Part shown: positions 7,789 through 16,655 of the stretch, piece by piece
How positions within the stretch are numbered: position 1 is the first letter of the stretch
Layout: each line of letters opens with the position of its first letter
Assembly (NCBI GenBank): GCA_002862785.1
Contig: PKDZ01000087.1
Coordinates: 1 to 45,556, forward strand
Direction of reading: 5' to 3'
Length of the DNA: 45,556 nt
Source: Flavobacteriales bacterium
Lineage (GTDB): Bacteria; Bacteroidota; Bacteroidia; Flavobacteriales_D; Sanyastnellaceae
Notes under the pieces: model-generated
What the model was told of the DNA's origin: nothing
Seen by the model: the letters and a program-made list of their open reading frames with translations, nothing else
Database searches by the model: none
Made by a program: the position numbers and the translations under genes

Positions 7789-9891
7789 TCAGCGGGTCAC
7801 GATGAGCCGCTCGACCTCCCTGCGGGTCGCCGTGCGAAGCTCAATCAGGTGCACCCCGGGGTTCAGGCCGTCCAACCGGATGACCTGGCCGGCCCCCTCG
7901 CGCAAGGTCAGAGACCGCTCAAGGCGTCCTGCCGCATCCCGGACGAGCAGCTGGGCCTCCCCGCCCGGCCACAGGGCTTCTACGGTCACTTCGCCCGGGC
8001 TCGGATTCGGATAGACTCCGAGTTGGAACGGAGCGGATTCGACGATCGGCTCGAGGCCCAGCACGTTGCCCAGCGAATCCACGCCATAGACGTTGATGTC
8101 ATCCAGGAAAACATTGTTGCCGCCCTTGGATTCGAACTCGAACCGGATGCGGAGGTTGGGCACCATGTAGACCTCATTGGTCACCTCCTCGATGTGGCCC
8201 GCCCATTCGTCCGTGCCGGACGGATAGAAGTTGCCTCCGTGGTCCGGAGCCGTCGCCAGATCAATCAGACCGCGGTGGAATTCCCGCGTGTTCCATGTCT
8301 CGCCACAGTCCCGGCTGACCTGGAGCTTGAGCCGATCGTCTGTCTCGCCGGTCGTCCGGTGGCTGTAGGCGTATTTGTAGCCGATCATCACCGCGGCCAT
8401 GCCCCCGGCATCATAGGTGGTGGACGTTGTCCGGGTGATGTCCCCGGTCACGTTGTTGCGGTTGCGGACATAGAGCGAACGGGCGCCCGAATAGCCGGTC
8501 GTTTCCCGGATCTGCCAGGGTTGACCGGACTGCGTCTGCACTTCCCACTGGTCCTCCGACCACGGTCCCACACCAGGCTCGAAGCCTTCCTGCCACACGG
8601 CGGGCAGCATGCCGTGGTCCATGACGGTGATGACGACAGGGTTCATCGACGTGATGGATCCGTTGGAATTGGACACCGTGAGGTAGACCTCGAACTCCCC
8701 GGCCTCGGCGTATTGGTAGATCGGGTTGCGGTGCAGGCTGTCGATGCTTCCCGCCAAAACGGTGCCATCCCCGAAGTCCCACGACCAAGCCTCCACCCCG
8801 AAAAAGCTCTGGTCAGTGAATTGGATGTCCTCGCCAATGCAGACTTCAATGCGGTCCACGGCGAACTCGGCACTGCAGAGCAGTTCCTCTTCGAACACGC
8901 CCGTTTCCTGGAGGTTGGTGGGCGTCCACAGTTGGTTGCGGTCGGCGACGCTGCTGTTCAGTGCCGCCCGCATCCGCGCCCGCTGGCCAAGGGTGTACAT
9001 CCGGCCGCAGTAGCTGTATTCCATGTAGTTCTGGACATTGTCCAGCGTCCCGCAGGTGGTCCGTTCCAGGTCGCAGAACCCGACCGGACTGCCCAGACAG
9101 AGGGGGGTGTCCTCGACCCCGTCATCGGAGTCACAGTTGTCGGGTTGGTTGGGATTGTTGGTGCTCCCCCAGGTGTGGGGCAGATTGAGCCAGTGCCCGC
9201 ACTCGTGGGTGAGGGTGCGGCTCCTGTACGGATTGCTCGTACCAATGCTCCCGACGTACTCGTGCTTGAGCACGATGCCATCGGTATTCGCCCCCCACTC
9301 GGAAGGGTAGTTGGTGTACCCTGCTGCGCCCGCTGCCTCAGCACAGACGTACACGTTCATGTAGCTCGCCCGGGGCCAGTTGATGAGCTGCTTCATCTCA
9401 TTGGTGCCCTCGTAAGTCAAGGGGCTCACGAGGCGGTTGATTCCGGAGTGGCAGATGCCCTCGGGGTCGCGCTTGGCGAGACGGAACTCGACGTCCACGT
9501 CGGCAGCGATGTCCACAAATCCGGCCACAATCTGTCCGGCGTCGGCGTTCATCAGACGGAAATCCGTATTCAAGACCTCCATCGCATCCCAGATCTGCTC
9601 GTTGGAAATGTTTTCGGGCCCGTTGTCATGAATGACGTGGAACACCACCGGGATGATGTAGAGCTCATCGTCCCCTCCACCTCGCTGGAGCAGCTCGTTG
9701 GCCGCGGCACGCGTGTCCAACTCACGGGCGGCCCGGGCCTCAGCTTCGCCCGGATGGGCGGCATCGAAAGCGGTCTGGGCCTCTCCCTGTCCACAAGGCA
9801 GGGGCAACTGGGCCTGGGCCACGTTCGGGACGAGGAGGGTCAGGAGAACGAGGGCGGGGCTCAACAGTGAGCGGAATCTTGCGTACTTCAT
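7789..9891 (-). CDS. Secreted M43 (pappalysin-like) metalloprotease with PKD and T9SS sorting domains
   Basis: A 700-residue exported protease starting at the ATG at 9891, directly before a signal peptide (LLSPALVLLTLLVPNVAQAQ). A propeptide runs to about residue 75. The zinc site is HECGHWLNLPH: His229, Glu230, His233 and His239. Asn replaces the usual Gly between the second and third histidines. A NYMEYSYC segment supplies the Met-turn. A PKD-like domain follows (SWDFGDGTVLAG), then a beta-sandwich region ending in VFLDDINVYGVDSLGNV. The C-terminal YPNPSPGEVTVEALWPGG...GVHLIELRT tail is a type A sorting signal of the type IX secretion system. It is probably released or anchored at the cell surface to degrade external protein. 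Confidence 0.93.
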   Translation of the reverse strand: MKYARFRSLLSPALVLLTLLVPNVAQAQLPLPCGQGEAQTAFDAAHPGEAEARAARELDTRAAANELLQRGGGDDELYIIPVVFHVIHDNGPENISNEQIWDAMEVLNTDFRLMNADAGQIVAGFVDIAADVDVEFRLAKRDPEGICHSGINRLVSPLTYEGTNEMKQLINWPRASYMNVYVCAEAAGAAGYTNYPSEWGANTDGIVLKHEYVGSIGTSNPYRSRTLTHECGHWLNLPHTWGSTNNPNQPDNCDSDDGVEDTPLCLGSPVGFCDLERTTCGTLDNVQNYMEYSYCGRMYTLGQRARMRAALNSSVADRNQLWTPTNLQETGVFEEELLCSAEFAVDRIEVCIGEDIQFTDQSFFGVEAWSWDFGDGTVLAGSIDSLHRNPIYQYAEAGEFEVYLTVSNSNGSITSMNPVVITVMDHGMLPAVWQEGFEPGVGPWSEDQWEVQTQSGQPWQIRETTGYSGARSLYVRNRNNVTGDITRTTSTTYDAGGMAAVMIGYKYAYSHRTTGETDDRLKLQVSRDCGETWNTREFHRGLIDLATAPDHGGNFYPSGTDEWAGHIEEVTNEVYMVPNLRIRFEFESKGGNNVFLDDINVYGVDSLGNVLGLEPIVESAPFQLGVYPNPSPGEVTVEALWPGGEAQLLVRDAAGRLERSLTLREGAGQVIRLDGLNPGVHLIELRTATRREVERLIVTR

Positions 9892-9908
9892 GATCTCTGC
9901 AGGGGTGG

Positions 9909-9940
9909 GAAAGGTACTCCGGACTCCCCTCCTCTGCCAA
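9909..9940 (-). promoter_or_regulatory. Candidate Bacteroidota promoter for the M43 protease gene
   Basis: On the minus strand TACCTTTC (9916 to 9909) is one base away from the TAnnTTTG -7 consensus of this phylum. A TTG (9940 to 9938) lies 21 bases upstream, in the expected place for the -33 element. The -7 box is 18 bases upstream of the ATG at 9891. Support is by consensus match only. Confidence 0.4.
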
Positions 9941-9997
9941 GGTGGGTCTATGGAGTGTCCCTCCATGGGAACAACCGCGCAGCGGTACTTTCGTTGC

Positions 9998-10489
9998 ATG
10001 CGACGAACCGATTCCCACCCCAGCCGTCACGGCATGATGCTGGCGGCCACCTTTGCCATGGCCCTCACCGCCTTCGGATGCCAAGATTCTGGGACGACAC
10101 CACCGGCTTCGACCATCGCGCAACCTGGAAACGCCATCGCCCGGGACATCAGCAATTCCGAGCTGAAAGCCCTCCTCGCTGACCGGGCCGATCTGCTCCT
10201 CATCGATGTGCGAACAGACCGCGAATGGGAAGATGGCCACATTCCGGGAGCGGCCTTCCTCGACTTCCTGGAGAACGACTTCGAGGAGCGGGCCTTCGCC
10301 CTGCCGAAGGACCGGCCCATCGCCCTTTACTGCGCTGCAGGAGGGCGCAGTGAGGATGCCATGAAGAAGATGGAGAAGGCGGGATTCCGCGAATTGTACA
10401 ACCTGCGCGGCGGATTCTACGGCTGGGAGGATGGCGGTGAGACCGTCTCCAATGAGGCTCCGACCGCCCTGCCCGCCAAGGGGGACTGA
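9998..10489 (+). CDS. Rhodanese-domain lipoprotein
   Basis: A 163-residue protein from the ATG at 9998. A lipoprotein signal (AATFAMALTAFGC) places it in the envelope, probably facing the periplasm. The mature part is one rhodanese domain: LLLIDVRTDREWEDGHIPGA, then the active-site loop YCAAGGRS with the catalytic Cys, and a closing LYNLRGGFYGWEDGG. The loop fits a sulfurtransferase; the sulfur donor and acceptor are not evident. It is transcribed divergently from the M43 protease across a 106-base gap and converges on gldH with ten bases between their ends. An ATGGAG-TGTCC-CTCCAT inverted repeat at 9950-9966 lies in the divergent gap and could be regulatory. Confidence 0.9.
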   Translation: MRRTDSHPSRHGMMLAATFAMALTAFGCQDSGTTPPASTIAQPGNAIARDISNSELKALLADRADLLLIDVRTDREWEDGHIPGAAFLDFLENDFEERAFALPKDRPIALYCAAGGRSEDAMKKMEKAGFRELYNLRGGFYGWEDGGETVSNEAPTALPAKGD

Positions 10490-10499
10490 TGGCCACCCG

Positions 10500-10982
10500 T
10501 CAGGGCGTGGTCTGATCGAACAGGGAAAACCGCAGCTCGGCCATGCCGGGCAGCGGATCCCGGCGCATGGCATGCACGACACGAAGCGTGTAGTCCCCCT
10601 CAAGGGGGAAGGCCACGCCCCGTTTGTACCCGATGCGCTGGTCAATCCAACGTGAGCCCTCCCCATACCACCGGCCATCCGGGGCCGCCAGCGGACACTC
10701 CAGTGTGTCGGTCAGGGTCCGGCCATTCGGATATTCCAGCTGGACGAAGAGGTACAAGTTGGAAAAGGGGTAATCCGCTCCATGCCGCAGCCCGAACTGC
10801 AGGTCATGCCGGTGGTCGGGATGGTCGACCCGAAATTCCATCACCGCCGTATCGGTGGCCATCCAACCCACCGGATCGAGGTCGACGGCATCGGCGGCGA
10901 CCGGGGCTGGACCGCACCCGGTCATGGCCCACAGGGCCAACAGGATCGCAGAAAGCGGAAAGATCGAATGGGCGGTCCTCAT
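10500..10982 (-). CDS. gldH: Gliding-motility lipoprotein GldH
   Basis: A 160-residue lipoprotein (signal LLALWAMTGC). The body follows the GldH pattern: an early DTAVMEFRVDHPD, then NLYLFVQLEYPNGRTLTDTLECPLAAPDGRW, YKRGVAFPLEGDYTLRVVHAMR and a final LPGMAELRFSLF. GldH is required for gliding and full type IX secretion function in Flavobacterium; it is also found in non-gliding relatives. Its ATG overlaps the ricT stop by four bases, and the holB-ricT-gldH order agrees with what I recall for flavobacteria. The presence of a T9SS-targeted protease nearby fits a functional secretion system. Confidence 0.88.
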   Translation of the reverse strand: MRTAHSIFPLSAILLALWAMTGCGPAPVAADAVDLDPVGWMATDTAVMEFRVDHPDHRHDLQFGLRHGADYPFSNLYLFVQLEYPNGRTLTDTLECPLAAPDGRWYGEGSRWIDQRIGYKRGVAFPLEGDYTLRVVHAMRRDPLPGMAELRFSLFDQTTP

Positions 10983-12241
10983 GACGCGGTCGACGGGCCC
11001 TTGCGGTTGCGACGCTTCTTGCGGCGGCGGCCGGAATTGCCTCCTCCTTCGCTTTTCTGGGCGGCGGAAGCGTCTCCTCCATTGCGGCCGGAATTCTGTC
11101 CCCGGCGGGGCGACCCGCCCTTGCGACCCTTGCGTCGGCGACCCGACGGGGAGTCGAAGCGATTGAGATCATCCTGGCCCACCACGTCTCCGAACAGGGC
11201 ATCTTCCGGCGCAGCTTCGGCCTGTACGGCATAGCCTGTCAAGTCATCCGGCTTCTCACCGCGCTCGTTCATCGCCATGATTTCCCGCACATCCTCGAGC
11301 TCGATGGGCACCGGAGACGCACTGGGCTCGTCGAAATACTGGAACCACATCTTGCCACCGAAGATGTCGGTCTTGAAATGCCCCGCCTTGCCCTTGCGGG
11401 TCAACAGCTTGGTGCTCGGAGGGGGGAACTGGGCCACGGCCTCCTTGTACTGGTCCAATTCGAAGTTGAGACAGCACTTGAGTTTGCCGCATTGGCCAGC
11501 CAGCTTCTGAGGATTGAGTGACAATTGCTGGTACCGGGCCGCCCCCGTGGAGACGCTCCGGAAATCGGTCAGCCAGGTCGAGCAGCAAAGCTCCCGGCCG
11601 CACACGCCGATGCCGCCCAAACGGGCCGACTCCTGCCGTGCACCAATCTGGCGCATCTCGATGCGGACCTTGAAGGCCGCCGCCAGGGACCGGACCAGTT
11701 CGCGGAAGTCCACACGCTGCTCCGCGGTGTAGTAGAACGTGCATTTGCTTCCGTCGCCTTGGAACTCCACATCCCCGAGCTTCATCTCGAGCCGGTGCTC
11801 GGCCACGATTTTCCGCGCCTCGGAGAGCGTATCGTCCTCCCGGTTGCGCGCGCCCTGCCAGGTCGTGATGTCCTCCATGGTCGCCTTGCGCACGACCCGT
11901 TTGATTTCGTGGGTGTCCTTGACGCCCTTCGATTTCATCTGGGCCCGAACGAGCTCGCCTGTGAGCGAGACGATGCCCATGTCCTCGCCGGGATTGGCAT
12001 CCACCACCGCCACATCCCCGGTCTGGACCCGCCGGCCCTGACCGATGCGGAAATAGCCTTTGCGGTTTCGCTTGAACCGGATTTCCACGATGTCGAATGG
12101 CCGCTGGCCTTCTGGAATGGGCACCCCTTCGAGCCAGTCGAAGACGGTCATCACATCACAACCGCAGTTGCCGCAATTGCCATTGGACCGACAGCCCAAC
12201 GGCTTGCCGTCCTCGCCTTTTCTGCATGATGCACAGCCCAT
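10979..12241 (-). CDS. ricT: RicT/YaaT-like PSP1-domain protein
   Basis: A 420-residue cytoplasmic protein. I place the start at the ATG at 12241 (MGCASCRKG), because relatives begin with a Cys-rich stretch; 17 further residues upstream are possible. The N-terminus carries many cysteines (CASC, CGNCGC). The PSP1 core follows, with GGIGVCGRELCC and QCGKLKCCLNFEL, the cysteine clusters that in Bacillus RicT hold an iron-sulfur cluster in the RicA/F/T complex acting on RNA maturation. The last ~80 residues are low-complexity and strongly basic (KGRKGGSPRRGQ, GRRRKKRRNRKG), suggesting RNA contact. No RicA or RicF homologue is in the window. It is translationally coupled to gldH. Confidence 0.92.
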   Translation of the reverse strand: MGCASCRKGEDGKPLGCRSNGNCGNCGCDVMTVFDWLEGVPIPEGQRPFDIVEIRFKRNRKGYFRIGQGRRVQTGDVAVVDANPGEDMGIVSLTGELVRAQMKSKGVKDTHEIKRVVRKATMEDITTWQGARNREDDTLSEARKIVAEHRLEMKLGDVEFQGDGSKCTFYYTAEQRVDFRELVRSLAAAFKVRIEMRQIGARQESARLGGIGVCGRELCCSTWLTDFRSVSTGAARYQQLSLNPQKLAGQCGKLKCCLNFELDQYKEAVAQFPPPSTKLLTRKGKAGHFKTDIFGGKMWFQYFDEPSASPVPIELEDVREIMAMNERGEKPDDLTGYAVQAEAAPEDALFGDVVGQDDLNRFDSPSGRRRKGRKGGSPRRGQNSGRNGGDASAAQKSEGGGNSGRRRKKRRNRKGPSTAS

Positions 12242-12261
12242 CTTCCCTTTGCTCGCGGTTC

Positions 12262-12283
12262 CCCTCCGAAACACACCGGAGGG
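12262..12283 (-). other. Stem-loop upstream of ricT
   Basis: Perfect 7-bp arms (CCCTCCG and CGGAGGG) with an 8-base spacer sit in the 74-base gap between the holB-like stop and the ricT start, 20 bases before the ricT ATG. There is no following T-tract, so it does not look like an intrinsic terminator. An mRNA-processing or translational element is possible. Confidence 0.35.
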
Positions 12284-12315
12284 CTTTCCCAAGATAGGAC
12301 GGGGCCGGTCCGGAC

Positions 12316-13449
12316 CTACTTCGGACGATGAAGAAGTTCCATCATCGCCATGCTCAAATCCAGGAAGACCGTTCGGCCGTAAACGTTGCCGGCCACTTCG
12401 CGCGCCGCGCGCTCCAAACCGGCCTGCATGTCGACGACGTTGGCGTGGTGGATGTAGGGGGCAAACTTCTCGGCAAAGGCCCGCTCCGCCGCGCGCAAGC
12501 GGACGGCGTCATCCGCCCCGTAATTGCCCACGATGCACTGGCGGACCATGTGGAGGGCATAGGCGAGGAAGGCCTTCTGGGGCTCGCGGCCAAGGTCGTG
12601 GAACCGGTCCGCCATGCCGGCGGCCTTGCGCCCATCCCGGGCGAAGCAGGTCCGCATCCACTCGACGAACATCTCGAACTCCTCGGCGGCATCGCTTCGG
12701 ACGAGCCGTCGCGCTTGGGCGAGATCCCCTTCGCACAACGCCACGGCATCTCGGACAGTGTCGGGCTCAGCCCCTTCCGCCGCCAGCTGCTCGGCAATCG
12801 ACCCCGAATCGATGGGGGGAATGGGGATGATTTGCGTGCGCGACAGGATGGTAGCAAGCAGGGCTTCTGTGCTGTCCGCCAGCAAGACGAAGAGGGTTTT
12901 CTTCGGCGGTTCCTCCAGCAGCTTGAGCAATTTGTTGGCCGTGTCGACCCGCATGAGGTGGGCGCCCCATATGATCTGGACCTTCCAACCGCCGGCGTGC
13001 GCTGTCAAGGACAGCCGACGGAGGATGTCCGCAGCTTCGTGGACGGAGATGAACGGCTGTTTGTTGCCCAGCGCCATCCGCTCGCGGAGGTCCTGCATGT
13101 CGAAATGAGGACCCGACTCCCGAAGCAATCCACGCCACACGTCGACCTGGTCGCTGCTCAGCGCCTTGTCCTTGCCCGGCGGTTTGGCGACAGGAAACGT
13201 GAAATGCAGATCCGGATGCTGCAGCTGGTCATGCTGCTGGCAGGAAGGGCAGGTCCCGCATGGTTTCGCCTGACCGGTTGTGGCCTGACAATGGAGCCGC
13301 CGTGCCAAGTTCAAAGCGAGGGCCAATCCACCGCGCCCGGGCGCACCGGTCAGCAGGATGGCGTGGGCGAGGGATCCGGCATCGGCATGGTGCGCGAGCC
13401 TGGCGGCCAATGCCTCCTGTCCGATTGCCTCCGTGAGCACCTCTGCCAT
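12316..13449 (-). CDS. holB: DNA polymerase III delta-prime subunit (HolB-like clamp-loader)
   Basis: A 377-residue AAA+ protein. The N-terminal segment IGQEALAARLAHHADAGSLAHAILLTG is typical of clamp-loader subunits. The P-loop is degenerate (GAPGRGG, no lysine), as in delta-prime, which does not hydrolyse ATP. A zinc module follows (Cys54, Cys64, Cys67, Cys70). Later come KVQIIWGAHLMRVDTANKLLKLLEEPP and the SRTQ motif bearing the arginine finger that acts on a neighbouring subunit. The C-terminal collar is weakly conserved. The protein belongs to the replicative clamp loader. Its gene lies directly upstream of ricT and gldH on the same strand. Confidence 0.9.
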   Translation of the reverse strand: MAEVLTEAIGQEALAARLAHHADAGSLAHAILLTGAPGRGGLALALNLARRLHCQATTGQAKPCGTCPSCQQHDQLQHPDLHFTFPVAKPPGKDKALSSDQVDVWRGLLRESGPHFDMQDLRERMALGNKQPFISVHEAADILRRLSLTAHAGGWKVQIIWGAHLMRVDTANKLLKLLEEPPKKTLFVLLADSTEALLATILSRTQIIPIPPIDSGSIAEQLAAEGAEPDTVRDAVALCEGDLAQARRLVRSDAAEEFEMFVEWMRTCFARDGRKAAGMADRFHDLGREPQKAFLAYALHMVRQCIVGNYGADDAVRLRAAERAFAEKFAPYIHHANVVDMQAGLERAAREVAGNVYGRTVFLDLSMAMMELLHRPK

Positions 13450-13468
13450 GGTCCGAAGATAGCGGGCC

Positions 13469-15918
13469 TCAAGCGGCCGGCCTCCACCGCAATCCCACCC
13501 TCATATCCCGTCCTGGGGCGCTGATGCCCGAGGCGAACACCTTGTAGTGCCGGTCGAGCAAGTTGTGGATGCCGCAACTGAACGTGGTGCGTTCGGTGAG
13601 CCGCAGATCCACATCGAAGCCCAACGTCCACCACGCCGGGGTGCCTTCCGGCGTCGCCTCGGCCAAGTTGTCCGTCGCCCCCGGTCCGTAGTCCTCGACC
13701 CGCTTCCACCCGCTCCAGCGGAGGTGTGCATCGAACGTCAACCACTCCCCGCTTCGACTCGCCGCCACCAAACCGAAGGCCGGGGGAATGTGGGAAAGGG
13801 GCTGGCCCTCTGAATTCCGGCCTCGGGTCAGGTTGAGGGTCGCTCGCCACCTCCATCCGTCAGCGGCGCGGTAATGGGCATGCCAGTGCATGCCGCGGAT
13901 CAAGCCCCGGCCGACATTGGCATTGACCTGAACCTGGTTGGTGTCCCCTTCCGCGACCAGCGTTCCGATTATCGTGCCATCCGACGCGATGAACGCCGTG
14001 TCCACCGCCTGGATGGCATCGAGGAGCAGGGTGCTGAACCCGCTCCCCTGCAGGGTCAACTTGTGATCCCGCGTCCTCCAGTACCCCCCAACTTCCGCAC
14101 TATACAGCCGTTCGGGAAGCAGGCTGTCGGCGGGGATGATCACGAATCCATCCTTGGCCCTCACCTTGCCCACGTCGTCCACGTTGGGGTTCCGGAAGGC
14201 GGAACTCAAGACGGTGTGGCCGCCCCATTGATGGTGACCGGTCCAACGGAGTGTGGTGCTGCCCGTGAGGGCGCCCCGTTGGTACCCCACATTGCTGAAG
14301 GAGCTGAACCCGACCCCGGTGACGGGAATGGGCAGTCCGTCCTGCGGCTCGAACCGGGCATCCAACCACCCTCGCGTGTACCGGGCCGCCGTATGCAGTT
14401 TCCAGGAATTCCAGCGGCGAGAGAGTCCGCCATAGGCCGAAACGGACCCCATTTCCGCGCCGCCGTTCGGGTACCGGGTGAGCGTCGCGGTGTCCAACCG
14501 TTGGCCATCCACGCGACGCTCCGTCCATGCCGCAGAGCGCACGCGTTGGTGGTCCCAATGGGCGCCATAGGTAATGTCCCAAGGGCCAAGGCGATGATCG
14601 AGGTCCACCTGGACACCGAACACATCCACGTGTTCTTCCTGGACTTCCCGGTCCTGCTCTCCGAACCGGGCTTTGAGTCGCGTCTCCTCCACTTGCTGCC
14701 AATACGGAGTCAGCGTCACCCTGCCCAGCCCACGGATCCGGGAATGGAAATGCAAGGCCGCCAAGGACCGGCGCTGGGGGCCGTACGCCCATTGGGCCCA
14801 TTTGGGAGCCCCATCGGCCGTCACATCATTGAGGCGGTCGAACCGCGGAACCTCGGAGCTCGTGCTGTGCTGCAGGTTGAGGATCACGTGCCGCTCCATG
14901 CCGCCGAACCGGAATTTCTGGACCACGTCCGTCTGGTGGTATCCCGAGCCCGGCTGCAGGTGGGCGATCCCATTGCTGTCGGCCACATCGACGATGGCCT
15001 GACCGTCTACTTCCGTGCGGACCGACCAGGGCACCCGGCCCCAATCCGCGTATCCGTGGGGCCTCCATCGGCCCATGCGCAAGTCTCCATATCGCCTGTG
15101 CGTCATGCTGGTGAAGGAGTGAAAGGCCCGGCCTCCGGCCTCAGCATCCGCATGGAACAGCGGGCTCCGAGCTGCAGAACTGAACCCCCATTGGGCACGG
15201 CCCCTGGCTCCGACCCGCCAAGCCGGATTGCGCGTCCGGTAATGAATGACCCCGCCGAGGGCATCACTCCCAAATTGGACCGACCCCGCCCCGTGCCGCA
15301 CCTCAACGCCGGACACGGCGAAGGGGTCCACGGTCAAGGCGTTCTGAAGATGCCCGCTCCGGTAGATGGCGTTGTTGAGCCGAATGCCATCGACCACGAG
15401 CAAGATGCGGTTGGCTTCGAAGCCGCGCAAGATGGGCGATCCCCCTCCCTGCTGGCTCTGTTGGACCAGCACCTGCCCCGATTCCCAGAGCAGCGTGGCG
15501 GCATTGGAGGGGACCTCCCGGGCGATGGACATGGCCGAGATCCGGCTGACGGTCTCCGCCCCCATGGTTTGCCGGGCCGGCTCGACCGAGGCCACAATGA
15601 CTTCGGAGAGATTGATGGACTCCGGGGCCAACTGGACCGCCAAATCCGCCGACCGGGCCGGCATCGCCACCGCCCGAGACCCGAACCCAAGGCTGCGGAT
15701 CTCCAAGGTGTCGCCCTGCCGGATCACGCTGTCGAGCTGAAGACGCCCCTCCAAGTCGGTCACGCGCGCGGTGCCCACATTGTTGAGGATGACAGCCGCA
15801 GGGACGGGATTGCCCTCCTCGTCCTGCACCTCAATGACCTGCGCCCCCAATCCGAGTGGGCCGGCCAGACCGGCAATCAGGAGGACGGCTGGCAGCAGGA
15901 TCTTTCCCCAAGCTTCAT
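13469..15918 (-). CDS. TonB-dependent outer-membrane receptor (apparent 1-base frame defect at the start)
   Basis: An outer-membrane receptor of about 816 residues: signal peptide (ILLPAVLLIAGLAGPLGLGA), carboxypeptidase-like beta-sandwich (VIEVQDEEGNPVPAAVILNN to about residue 100), plug domain (GGGSPILRGFEANRILLVVDG, RLNNAIYRSGHLQN, VRHGAGSVQFGSDALGG) and a beta-barrel ending LGLRWRPAA-like. The plug resembles haem/haemoglobin-type receptors, but the substrate is not proven. The natural start, ATG at 15918, overlaps the recO stop (ATGA) but is out of frame; one extra G in the GGGG run at 15906-15909 would give MKLGGKILLPAVLL, an ideal signal peptide. In the frame as read, the next ATG upstream lies deep inside recO. 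Either the base call is wrong, the gene is damaged, or another start is used. Confidence 0.85.
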
Positions 15919-16655
15919 TCCGCCAGCACGGTCCGCAAGACGTCCCACGAACGGAGCGCCTTGGGCGAGGACAGGTGGAGTTGGAGGTAGTGCACATGAT
16001 GGAGCACGAGCCGGTTTCGAACATCGGACGGGATCGATTGGGACCGCACCGTAGCAATTTCCGTGCCTTGAATGCGAAGAAACGCGGTGGCATCCGATGG
16101 CGAAAGGAAATCGTCCCCGATCGGCGGACCGGATTCCCACTCGGCGCTGGCCAGATTGAACCGGCCCATGCCAGGCGGAGCCACCACCGGGGCATCGGGC
16201 TGAAGGCCTTGAACGTGAACCGCTTCCACGAGGAAGGCCAAGTGGAGCCGGGTAAAGGAGTCCTCGGTCTCCAAGGCCTCCGCCGTCCGCCACAGCGCAT
16301 CGAACAGGCCAGGGTGCGGGGCATCGGATTCCACTGTGCGCAGGACCACCTCCGCGAGAAACATCGCCACCGCCGAGCGCGGAACCTCAAGCAAGGTGCG
16401 CTGCTGGGGCAGTGGCCGGTCCGCCCGGTCGAACCGGTGAAGATCCCCTTTCAGAGTGCGCAGGCCCAAGAGATGAAGCATGGACAACGGGGCGTGGAGG
16501 TGTTTGGCCCGCCGGGCGCCCTTGGTGCCCTCCCGAACCAGGCACCCAATGATGCCGTGCTCCCGGGTGAAAACCTTGAGGATGGCCACCCCGTCCTTGT
16601 GCCGGGTGGTGCTCAGGGCAATGGCCAGCTCGATGTGTCCCCCCTCGCCGCTCAA
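15915..16655 (-). CDS. recO: DNA repair protein RecO
   Basis: A 246-residue protein fitting RecO, which with RecR loads RecA on SSB-coated single strands in gap repair. The N-terminal OB-fold region reads ELAIALSTTRHKDGVAILKVFTREHGIIGCLVRE, followed by a helical region and a C-terminus (SWDVLRTVLAE) like other Bacteroidota RecO. The zinc-finger cysteines of some RecO proteins are absent. No ATG fits; the start appears to be TTG at 16655, overlapping the stop of the upstream ATPase gene as TTGA. Its own stop overlaps an ATG at 15918 that should begin the receptor gene. Confidence 0.85.
   Translation of the reverse strand: MSGEGGHIELAIALSTTRHKDGVAILKVFTREHGIIGCLVREGTKGARRAKHLHAPLSMLHLLGLRTLKGDLHRFDRADRPLPQQRTLLEVPRSAVAMFLAEVVLRTVESDAPHPGLFDALWRTAEALETEDSFTRLHLAFLVEAVHVQGLQPDAPVVAPPGMGRFNLASAEWESGPPIGDDFLSPSDATAFLRIQGTEIATVRSQSIPSDVRNRLVLHHVHYLQLHLSSPKALRSWDVLRTVLAE

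Noticed and set aside
7849-9870. 673-codon plus-strand open frame opposite the M43 protease
   Set aside because: Antisense shadow of a gene with clear catalytic and sorting motifs; no family resemblance of its own.
15919-16390. Upstream extension of the TonB receptor frame as coding
   Set aside because: This stretch is the recO gene read in another frame. Its translation is Arg/Pro/Cys-rich and low in sense, and recO is well supported.
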